Shown here in pieces: positions 1 to 5,059 of a stretch of DNA of 6,093 nt. The stretch is from positions 1 through 6,093 of the forward strand of contig RHCK01000107.1 in NCBI GenBank assembly GCA_010030605.1. The letters run 5' to 3'. The translations under genes were made by a program, and so were the position numbers. Numbering within the stretch: the stretch's first letter is position 1; each line of letters starts with the position of its first letter. Source of the DNA: Acidimicrobiia bacterium (lineage in GTDB: Bacteria > Actinomycetota > Acidimicrobiia > Acidimicrobiales > Ilumatobacteraceae). Under the pieces are notes generated by a model. That model did no database searches and was not told the origin of the DNA. It saw only the letters and a program-made list of their open reading frames with translations.

Positions 1-441
1 CATGTAGAACTGTTCCTCGACCGCCAGCGACCAGTAGTGCTGAATGGGTGACGGTGGGAGTTCCGCGCCCAAGTAATCGGTCCCCCGCCCGGCGAAGACC
101 ATGTTCACCGTGAAGGTGGCCGCGGCCCGAATGTCGCGCGCCAAATCGGCCAATCGGGTGGGCTCCAACCAGACCGCGGCTGCCACTGCGGTGACGGCCA
201 ACACCACCGCGGAAATGGGCAACAGTCGACGCACGCGACGGGCGTAGAAGTCACGCAACGACACCCGTCCCGACGACGTGCGTTCGGCCACGAGGAGCGA
301 GGTGATGAGGAACCCGGAGATGACGAAGAAAACGTCGACTCCGACGTATCCACCATCCATCCCGGGAACACCGAAGTGGAAGAGCAGAACGGCGATGACC
401 GCGACGGCGCGCAGACCTTCGATGTCGCGCCGATGCTTCAC
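1..441 (-). CDS. Acyltransferase-3 family membrane O-acyltransferase (N-terminal part, truncated by window edge)
   Basis: Reading the minus strand from a GTG at 441 gives 147 residues with no stop, running off the left edge. The opening RRDIEGLRAVAVIAVLLFH, then GGYVGVDVFFVISGFLIT (about residues 30-47), RDFYARRVRRLLP (63-75) and the terminal HYWSLAVEEQFY (135-146) are hallmarks of OafA/YrhL-type acyltransferase-3 proteins. These are polytopic membrane enzymes that move acyl groups onto cell-surface sugars or peptidoglycan. H22 lies in the conserved first-helix FH motif. Helices are visible at about 12-26, 33-52 and 76-91. The start is forced: an in-frame TAG lies four codons upstream and GTG is the first usable codon; no good Shine-Dalgarno sequence precedes it. 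It lies 22 bases after the lipoprotein gene on the same strand, so co-transcription is likely. The full protein probably has 350-700 residues, possibly with a C-terminal SGNH domain; most is outside the window. The acceptor is unknown. Confidence 0.93.
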   Translation of the reverse strand, partial: MKHRRDIEGLRAVAVIAVLLFHFGVPGMDGGYVGVDVFFVISGFLITSLLVAERTSSGRVSLRDFYARRVRRLLPISAVVLAVTAVAAAVWLEPTRLADLARDIRAAATFTVNMVFAGRGTDYLGAELPPSPIQHYWSLAVEEQFYM

Positions 442-463
442 GGCATCACGCTAGTTGGCGACC

Positions 464-2089
464 TCAGGACGCGGCGCGAATCGCCTCGTATCGTGCGGCG
501 GCGGCCGCCTTGATGGCATCACCGTCGATGGCCAGGATCGCCCCGCTGGCGACGGCGGCATCGGTGGATTCGTTCCACTTCGCCAAGAAGTCCTCGGCCG
601 TGGGATACAACGCGTCCAGTTGCTCGGCCGACAGCGAGAGCGTGGTTCCGAAGAGACCGCAGAAACCTCCGCCGTCCTGACCCAGGCCCGACAGCACCGC
701 CAACGGCACGTCGACGTACGGGGTACGAATACCGCCGAGTGCGACGCCGTTCGCGTCGGTTTCGTAACCGGTGATGTCGGCGTTGTTCTGCAACTTGGGC
801 ATGCTCGCGGGAGCCTCACCCGTGCGAATCCACGAGTCGAGCGAGCGAATGGCCGAACGAAGAACGTAGGTGTGCGGACCGGCGTTGATCGGCTTCGTGC
901 ATTCGATGATTCCGGAATACACCGAAGTGGGCGCACCGAACTGGGCCGCGAACAATTCCTCGTCGGCCGCACCATCACCCTTCTCACCGTCGTTGATTCC
1001 GAGGCTGTACGCGTCGCCATGAGCGGTGCCGGTCACTTCCCAACTGCGATACACGTCGGAATCGGGTTGCTCGGCGCGGCGGTAACCCAGTCGGTCACCA
1101 ACCACGTCGGTTTCGGTGACGAAATTAAGCACCGGTCGCGTGAGATCGGTACGAATACGCACCACCGCCGGCGTCGGTACATCGCTCGGATCGACCGGAT
1201 CGACACAGTTCGTCGCACAGTTGATGTTCGCCGCGCGTGATCCGCGACTGTGAACGAGATAACCGTTGTACACGTCGTGCATCGGCGCGAATCCATTCAG
1301 ATACGACGCCATGCGGAAAGCCGACTGTGATTCACCGACGGCGATGACCACCTCGGGCTGCAATCCACCCAGGATCGTGTCGGCCTGTCGCCACACCGTT
1401 GCTCCGGCTTGGCTGAAGATGTCGTAGCTGTAGTTGTCGCCGGGATGATTCAGTGAGCCGTATCGCTCGGGGTCAGCTTTCTTCAGAACGCGGAACTCGC
1501 CCATGGGGTTGCCACCGCCCTCGACGCCGACGCGCTGGGTGGACACCCCGACCCATGTCGCACCTTGGCGAATCATTTCGATCCAGGAAAGCGACCACGT
1601 GGGGCCGGTGTCGAGGCCGGCGGTGACGTTCAACCATTCGACGTACACCGTTCCGTCGAAGTCCGCGGCGTTCGCGGGGCGACGCACCAAGATGCGCGTC
1701 TTGTAGTCGGCCGTGTCCTTGGGCGTGAGATCCCAAAGTCCGTCCTCGGACAAGGGTGTCGCCGAGGTGTAGCCGGTGGCGGTGCCGCCGATGAAGTACT
1801 CCTCCTCGACGTAACCGAAGGCCGAGCCGTCGAACGCCGAAGTCCCGAACACCACTTGCCCAGCCCCACCGGTGATCGGCCCCTCGACCGTGGTCTCGGC
1901 CACTCCGCTCATCGTGGGTGTCACGGGCGCGAACGGCGCCTCGGTGACCACTGGTGCCTCGGTGCTGGGGGCCTCGGTGACCGGAGCGTCGGAACTCGGC
2001 GTCGAGTTCGACGAACCCGAATCGTCCCCCGAACAGGCGAACAATGCGAGGACGGACACGATGGAAACGGCACGAACACAACGACGCAT
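464..2089 (-). CDS. Secreted lipoprotein with alpha/beta-hydrolase domain (Abhydrolase_10-like)
   Basis: This 541-residue protein starts with a short basic stretch (MRR), a hydrophobic core and a lipobox-like LFAC with Cys19, so it is probably an exported lipoprotein; Phe at -2 is slightly unusual. A low-complexity linker rich in S, T, E, A and P (about 20-60, with TEAP repeats) should tether it to the membrane. The rest resembles the large alpha/beta-hydrolase family sometimes annotated 'alpha/beta hydrolase domain-containing protein': VEWLNVTAGLDTGP (about 151-163) and the nucleophile elbow GESQSA with Ser254. Likely triad partners are Asp328 or Glu326 (VTETDVVG) and His357 (TAHGD). Substrate unknown; an ester is inferred. 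The ATG at 2089 is preferred over a GTG at 2110 in the same frame because GGGGAG lies 6 bases before the ATG and the signal peptide then begins at once. It is first in a two-gene unit with the acyltransferase. Confidence 0.9.
   Translation of the reverse strand: MRRCVRAVSIVSVLALFACSGDDSGSSNSTPSSDAPVTEAPSTEAPVVTEAPFAPVTPTMSGVAETTVEGPITGGAGQVVFGTSAFDGSAFGYVEEEYFIGGTATGYTSATPLSEDGLWDLTPKDTADYKTRILVRRPANAADFDGTVYVEWLNVTAGLDTGPTWSLSWIEMIRQGATWVGVSTQRVGVEGGGNPMGEFRVLKKADPERYGSLNHPGDNYSYDIFSQAGATVWRQADTILGGLQPEVVIAVGESQSAFRMASYLNGFAPMHDVYNGYLVHSRGSRAANINCATNCVDPVDPSDVPTPAVVRIRTDLTRPVLNFVTETDVVGDRLGYRRAEQPDSDVYRSWEVTGTAHGDAYSLGINDGEKGDGAADEELFAAQFGAPTSVYSGIIECTKPINAGPHTYVLRSAIRSLDSWIRTGEAPASMPKLQNNADITGYETDANGVALGGIRTPYVDVPLAVLSGLGQDGGGFCGLFGTTLSLSAEQLDALYPTAEDFLAKWNESTDAAVASGAILAIDGDAIKAAAAARYEAIRAAS
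1938..1982 (-). repeat. Imperfect TEAP-encoding repeats in the lipoprotein linker
   Basis: On the plus strand the units GCCTCGGTGACC (1938), GCCTCGGTGCTG (1956) and GCCTCGGTGACC (1971) recur at 18- and 15-base spacing, always a multiple of three. On the coding strand they give TEAP-type units in the linker behind the lipid anchor (about residues 38-52). Spacing in whole codons means copy changes would lengthen or shorten the tether without a frameshift. Confidence 0.7.
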
Positions 2090-2095
2090 GACTGA

Positions 2096-2101
2096 CTCCC
2101 C
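2096..2101 (-). promoter_or_regulatory. Ribosome binding site GGGGAG that decides the lipoprotein start
   Basis: On the minus strand GGGGAG is followed by six bases and the ATG at 2089. This is good Shine-Dalgarno spacing, whereas the in-frame GTG at 2110 lies upstream of the site. It supports the shorter 541-residue reading. Confidence 0.65.
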
Positions 2102-2134
2102 GGTGGACACGTGACAACGACAGATAACAACGTC

Positions 2135-2140
2135 AAATTA
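2135..2140 (-). promoter_or_regulatory. Possible -10 element (TAATTT) for the lipoprotein-acyltransferase unit
   Basis: The minus strand reads TAATTT here, matching the TAnnnT pattern of actinobacterial -10 elements, and is the most AT-rich spot in the divergent region. It would place transcription start near 2128 and leave a leader of roughly 39 bases carrying the GGGGAG site. No convincing -35 element is seen. A TTGACG on the same strand overlaps it but has no -10 at proper spacing. Confidence 0.25.
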
Positions 2141-2181
2141 GTCGGGTACGACGAACGATGCGTGACCCGACGCCGATCGTG

Positions 2182-2187
2182 TACAAC
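2182..2187 (+). promoter_or_regulatory. Probable -10 element (TACAAC) of a leaderless promoter
   Basis: TACAAC ends six bases before the ATG at 2194, the distance expected if transcription starts at the A of the start codon. There is no Shine-Dalgarno sequence in front of that ATG, which fits a leaderless mRNA, common in actinobacteria. The -35 region is weak (TGCGTG at 17-base spacing). Confidence 0.4.
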
Positions 2188-2193
2188 TGGCGC

Positions 2194-2595
2194 ATGGGTA
2201 AGGCTCGAGTCGCCGTCGAACGACACGTGGAGTCATGGAACCTTCAGGACCGCGACTCGTGGGTGAAACTCTTTTCTCCCACCGTGGTGTTCGAGGATCC
2301 CGTGGGTGCCCCGCCCAAGCATGGACTGGACGCGGTCCACAATTCCTGGGATCGATCATTTCGTCCCGGACGGCGCTGGTATCTGCACCCTCGGCAAATC
2401 ATCGAAGCTGGTTTCGAGGCCGCGGTGGTGATGCACAACGAGGGCCACTTGGGAGACGATCGCGTCGAAGTGAACGGAATCGAAATCTTCACGGTGAACG
2501 AATCCGGACTGATCGTGTCGGTGCGTTCCTTTTTCGAGCAGCCCGACGATTTCGCGTTGGATGACTACTTCACCACTTCACGCACCGAACACTGA
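2194..2595 (+). CDS. NTF2-fold / SnoaL-like protein resembling ketosteroid isomerase
   Basis: This 133-residue protein has the size and pattern of the cone-shaped NTF2/SnoaL fold: an amphipathic first helix with a Trp (VAVERHVESWN), LFSPTVVFEDPVG (about 26-38), and a closing strand FTVNESGLIVSVRSFF (99-114). From memory of Comamonas ketosteroid isomerase, an ungapped alignment of the N-terminal third puts Asp35 on the catalytic base Asp38, His11 on Tyr14, and the strand region puts Glu97 near Asp99. The base is therefore kept while the oxyanion-hole partners differ. It may be an isomerase, a hydrolase/cyclase relative or simply a ligand-binding protein. No signal peptide, so cytoplasmic. The ATG at 2194 is chosen over one 36 bases upstream because the extra residues are poorly folded-looking and a -10-like element sits just before 2194. 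It is probably a single-gene unit, divergent from the lipoprotein. Confidence 0.85.
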   Translation: MGKARVAVERHVESWNLQDRDSWVKLFSPTVVFEDPVGAPPKHGLDAVHNSWDRSFRPGRRWYLHPRQIIEAGFEAAVVMHNEGHLGDDRVEVNGIEIFTVNESGLIVSVRSFFEQPDDFALDDYFTTSRTEH

Positions 2596-2612
2596 CCTCG
2601 CATCACGCGAGG
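2596..2612 (+). terminator. Small hairpin right after the NTF2-like gene, possible weak terminator
   Basis: CCTCGC and GCGAGG form a perfect six-pair stem around a five-base loop (ATCAC), beginning at the base after the TGA stop. No run of T follows, so intrinsic termination would be weak. The placement immediately behind a stop codon still suggests a 3' end or an RNA-stabilising structure. Confidence 0.35.
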
Positions 2613-2617
2613 AGACT

Positions 2618-2637
2618 TGTACCCGTTTCGCGGTACA
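2618..2637. repeat. Inverted repeat TGTACC-N8-GGTACA upstream of the peptidase cassette
   Basis: Six perfect complementary bases on each side of an eight-base centre (CGTTTCGC), about 40 bases before the GTG of the signal peptidase gene. It has no T-tract. It could be a second hairpin in the 3' region of the NTF2-like gene or a binding site for a dimeric regulator of the cassette; the sequence does not decide. Confidence 0.35.
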
Positions 2638-2670
2638 TCCGTCGGGGACGATCTGATAAGGGCGAGTCTT

Positions 2671-2676
2671 TACTGT
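2671..2676 (+). promoter_or_regulatory. Possible -10 element (TACTGT) for the secretion cassette
   Basis: TACTGT fits TAnnnT and lies four bases before the GTG at 2681. This is slightly close for a start exactly on the GTG but compatible with a leaderless or near-leaderless transcript; no Shine-Dalgarno sequence is present. The expected -35 position shows nothing recognisable. Confidence 0.3.
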
Positions 2677-2680
2677 TCGC

Positions 2681-3304
2681 GTGCTCGTCGCCGACAACAC
2701 CGAATCAACCCACGTCGACGATCTTCGGGTTCCGAGATTCATTCATTTCATGACCCGCTGCGTCCGCGGATTCTGCGCGGGTGCGGTTGGCACACTGGCG
2801 TTGCTCACCATTGCGATGGTCGTCATGAGTTCCCTGTCGCAACATCACGATGGGCTTCGCGGATTTGGGGGCGAGGTGTTGATCGTCCGATCAGGATCGA
2901 TGTCGCCCACCTTCGATACCGGCGACGCAGTGATCATCCGGCCCATCTCGGAGAACGAGGCCACCACCCTCGAGCCCGGACGCATCGTCACGTTTCACAC
3001 GGACGACAACGCCACGCTCGTCACGCACCGCATCGTTGCTCGGAACACCGATGACACCGGAATTCGAACGTTCCGAACGAAGGGTGACGCCAATCCAGCG
3101 GTCGACACGCAAGCCGTCGAGCCCGCCAACGTGATCGGTGTGTACGGCACGCGACTACCACGTGCTGGCTACCTGCTTTTCGCTCTGCAACGACCCCGAC
3201 TCGGAATCGTCCTTCTCTGCGCCCTGCTTCTGGCCCACTTGGCCGTGCTGATGACCAGGGTCCCGATCACCACAACACAACAACAGGAAGAGGAAATGAC
3301 ATGA
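2681..3304 (+). CDS. sipW: SipW/ER-type signal peptidase I (S26B)
   Basis: This 207-residue membrane protease removes signal peptides from exported proteins. A first membrane segment (about 30-52) is followed by the catalytic motif SGSMSPT with Ser73, then GDAVIIRP (81-88), LVTHRI with His116, and TKGDAN (133-138, Asp136). A second membrane segment lies near the C-terminus (about 172-191). Having His at the position of the usual bacterial general-base Lys marks the archaeal/ER/SipW subgroup. The order, with a C-terminal helix and the secreted TasA-like gene directly behind it, fits a dedicated processing peptidase like Bacillus SipW. The start is uncertain: GTG 2681 gives a 23-residue polar N-terminal extension, while ATG 2750 would start just before the first membrane segment; neither has a Shine-Dalgarno sequence, and the -10-like TACTGT favours the GTG. 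The stop overlaps the next gene's start (ATGA). Confidence 0.92.
   Translation: MLVADNTESTHVDDLRVPRFIHFMTRCVRGFCAGAVGTLALLTIAMVVMSSLSQHHDGLRGFGGEVLIVRSGSMSPTFDTGDAVIIRPISENEATTLEPGRIVTFHTDDNATLVTHRIVARNTDDTGIRTFRTKGDANPAVDTQAVEPANVIGVYGTRLPRAGYLLFALQRPRLGIVLLCALLLAHLAVLMTRVPITTTQQQEEEMT
3285..3294 (+). promoter_or_regulatory. Ribosome binding site for the TasA-like gene
   Basis: AGGAAGAGGA lies inside the last codons of the signal peptidase gene and ends six bases before the ATG at 3301. Together with the ATGA overlap it predicts strong, coupled translation of the secreted protein. Confidence 0.7.
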
Positions 3305-3969
3305 AGACATCAACCGCACGCTTTTCGATGGGTATCGGAGGGGGTCTGCTGGCCATCGCCGCCATGGGAACGCTGGTCATCGGTTCGACACTGGCGTTGT
3401 TCAGCGCCTCCGAGACGAGCGGCGCCAACGCCTTCGCGTCGGGCACTGTCACCGTCGGGCTCGGAGACACCAGCAGTGTCGTTTGCAACGTGTCGGGCAT
3501 GGCTCCGGGTGATTCGTCCAAGGCGGCCGCCACCGGTTCCAAGACGCTCGACTCGTGCTCGTACAACGTGAAGTACACCGGAAGTTCGACCGCGTGGCTC
3601 GCGGTCGATGTCGCCGTCGCCACCACCGGCACGAACCTGTACACCGCCGGCGCGAATGGACTGCAGTTCTACGTGGCGGCCGGTTCGACGAAGATCATGA
3701 ACGGCACCACGTACAAGATCCTCGACGGAACCGACACCAACGTCGTCTCGGGATCGACAGTGGAGCACATCCTCATCTCGAAGACGGCGGCCACGACGAA
3801 CACCGCGGTGTCGTTCGATATCGACTATCTGTTGCCACTTCTGGCGCCGAACGCCCTTCAAGGTGGAAACACCACCATCACGCTCACGTTCCGTGCGGTG
3901 CAGAGTGCGAACCAGCCGATCGGTGTCTGCGAAGCGGGTCGCCAGTGCAACACCATCACGTGGGGCTGA
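3301..3969 (+). CDS. TasA/camelysin-like secreted protein with SipW-type signal peptide
   Basis: This 222-residue exported protein starts with a basic n-region (MKTSTARF) and a hydrophobic core (11-32), then GSTLALFSASETSGANAFASGTVTV. That pattern (G-S-T-x-A-x-F, polar residues, then F-A-S-G-T) is the hallmark of SipW-dependent signal peptides as in TasA and CalY; cleavage is expected after Ala32, analogous to TasA. The mature part is beta-rich: MAPGDSS (67-73) matches the L-x-PGD segment of the TasA/camelysin fold, followed by a strand with YTGSSTAWLAVDV (92-104). Four cysteines (62, 86, 210, 216) could form two disulfides. There is no LPxTG motif or C-terminal anchor, so it is released or assembled on the surface, plausibly as fibres; that role is inferred. 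The camelysin-type metal-protease activity is not supported by any visible motif. It has a strong ribosome binding site and overlaps the peptidase gene by four bases. Confidence 0.88.
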   Translation: MKTSTARFSMGIGGGLLAIAAMGTLVIGSTLALFSASETSGANAFASGTVTVGLGDTSSVVCNVSGMAPGDSSKAAATGSKTLDSCSYNVKYTGSSTAWLAVDVAVATTGTNLYTAGANGLQFYVAAGSTKIMNGTTYKILDGTDTNVVSGSTVEHILISKTAATTNTAVSFDIDYLLPLLAPNALQGGNTTITLTFRAVQSANQPIGVCEAGRQCNTITWG

Positions 3970-3970
3970 T

Positions 3971-3976
3971 GAGGAG
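3971..3976 (+). promoter_or_regulatory. GAGGAG directly abutting the next start codon
   Basis: GAGGAG touches the ATG at 3977 with no spacer, too close for ordinary Shine-Dalgarno use. With the previous stop only seven bases upstream, reinitiation by ribosomes finishing the TasA-like gene is the likelier route to translation. Confidence 0.4.
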
Positions 3977-5059
3977 ATGAGGTGGTTGGCGGCGGTGGCG
4001 GGATTGACCACTCTCGTGTTCCAGGTCGGAATCGGCCCGGCATCGACGAGTGCCCGTTTCTCCGCCGCCAGCTCCTCCCCCACCTCGGGATTCACCGGTG
4101 CCACGCTGTCCCCCGCCGTGGCGCCGGTGATCACCCCCGTGATGGCCGGTCGCACCATCAAACTGGAATGGAATCCCGTGAATGCCCCACGAAGTGTCGC
4201 GTATTCGGTCGAACGAACCTTGGTCGGTGGCGCGACATCGACGGTGTGCCTCGCCCCATCTATCCCGATCGTGAGCAACGGGCTGGTCGCGTGCACCGAC
4301 AGCGGAGCCGCGCCCGACGCCACCTACACGTACACCGAACTTCCCTACATCGATATTCCCGGCTCGACTCCGTGGTCGTTGCCTCGCAGCACTTCGAGTG
4401 TTCCATTCTTGGTGCCGCGCTTGTCATACCTGGCCGCCGGATCCGATGTCTCCTCCACGGGCACGTCGATCAACGTTCCGTATCCGACCGGCACGCAATC
4501 GGGCGACGTGTTGCTTCTCGTGTCCGTCAGCGGTCGAAACAAGGCACCCACCACTCCGACCGGTTGGAACCAACTCGTCAGCCAAGGCATCGGCGGATCA
4601 TCGAGTTCGTACCTCTTCGTCGCGTGGCGCGTGGCCGACGCCGGCACATCGGTGACGCTCGACCCTCAGGCGAACGGCTCGGGTGCGAGCACCCGCATCG
4701 TGAACTACGGCCGGACGAACGGGAACTCAGCGACGCCGGTCGTCGCCACGTCGAGCGTGGTGTCGGGAACCGCCACCGCCTCGACCACCTTCACCCCTCC
4801 CACCAACGTCGTCACCAACGCATCGAACGCCGTCGTGGTGTCGATCATGGCCACGAACGGGGCGACGTCTCCGTCATTGGCAACGTCGATGGGTTTCACC
4901 TTGCGGCTTTCGAACAACTCCACTCCCGGTTCCGGCTCGGTGTCGATCGGCCTCGCCGATACGAACGTGGCGATGTCAGGATCTTCCGTGTCCTCACCAA
5001 CGTGGTCGCAAACCGGCACGTCACAAGCGTGGCTGTTCGCGACGGTCGCGTTTCGTTAG
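3977..5059 (+). CDS. Secreted protein with SipW-like N-terminus, fibronectin-III-like domain and C-terminal beta domain
   Basis: I do not recognise a named family for the whole 360-residue protein. The N-terminus is a short signal peptide (MRWLAAVAGLTTLVF) running into STSARFSAASSSPTSGFTGATLSP (about 23-46), the same layout as a SipW-type signal. Residues about 48-147 look like a fibronectin type III domain: proline-rich entry, KLEWNPV with Trp65, YSVERT (76-81), a Cys91/Cys106 pair and TYTYTE (116-121). Residues about 149-360 form a Ser/Thr/Gly-rich beta domain with SGDVLLLVSVSG (175-186), TGWNQLV (196-201), FVAWRVA (214-220), NAVVVSIMA (284-292) and WLFATVAF near the end, a type seen in secreted actinobacterial proteins. 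There is no anchor motif, so it is released or held by partners. It is probably a matrix partner or adhesin of the TasA-like protein. ATG 3977 is chosen because it begins the signal peptide. Confidence 0.85.
   Translation: MRWLAAVAGLTTLVFQVGIGPASTSARFSAASSSPTSGFTGATLSPAVAPVITPVMAGRTIKLEWNPVNAPRSVAYSVERTLVGGATSTVCLAPSIPIVSNGLVACTDSGAAPDATYTYTELPYIDIPGSTPWSLPRSTSSVPFLVPRLSYLAAGSDVSSTGTSINVPYPTGTQSGDVLLLVSVSGRNKAPTTPTGWNQLVSQGIGGSSSSYLFVAWRVADAGTSVTLDPQANGSGASTRIVNYGRTNGNSATPVVATSSVVSGTATASTTFTPPTNVVTNASNAVVVSIMATNGATSPSLATSMGFTLRLSNNSTPGSGSVSIGLADTNVAMSGSSVSSPTWSQTGTSQAWLFATVAFR
5056..5059. other. Convergent genes with overlapping stop codons (TTAG)
   Basis: The four bases TTAG contain the TAG of the plus-strand secreted-protein gene (5057-5059) and, on the other strand, the TAA of the isomerase-like gene (5056-5058). 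There is no intergenic space, and no T-tailed hairpin is visible on either side, so the transcripts probably overlap antisense at their 3' ends. Confidence 0.85.

Larger units (their letters stand above)
2090..2193. promoter_or_regulatory. Divergent intergenic region
   Basis: About 104 bases between the lipoprotein and NTF2-like starts. It must hold the promoters of both genes. A CACGTG palindrome lies at 2108-2113 and ACAACG occurs twice (2114 and 2127). Neither matches an operator I can name. Confidence 0.5.

Noticed and set aside
105..371. Minus-strand 88-codon frame in the left-hand region
   Set aside because: It is the wrong frame of the acyltransferase-3 gene, whose true frame starts with GTG at 441 and shows the family motifs.
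455..1240. Plus-strand open frame of 261 codons within the lipoprotein gene
   Set aside because: The minus-strand frame has a lipobox, nucleophile elbow and triad; this one has a random-looking Arg/Val/Gly composition.
1938..1982. GCCTCGGTG repeats as a CRISPR-like or mobile repeat
   Set aside because: Units are in frame inside a coding region with codon-multiple spacing and encode a simple TEAP linker.
2108..2113. CACGTG palindrome in the divergent region as an operator
   Set aside because: Six bases with no extended symmetry or second copy; not enough to call a binding site.
3310..4323. Long minus-strand open frame (337 codons) opposite the TasA-like and FN3 genes
   Set aside because: Arg/His/Gly-rich translation without domain pattern; spans the junction of two well-supported plus-strand genes. 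Antisense shadow of GC-rich coding DNA.
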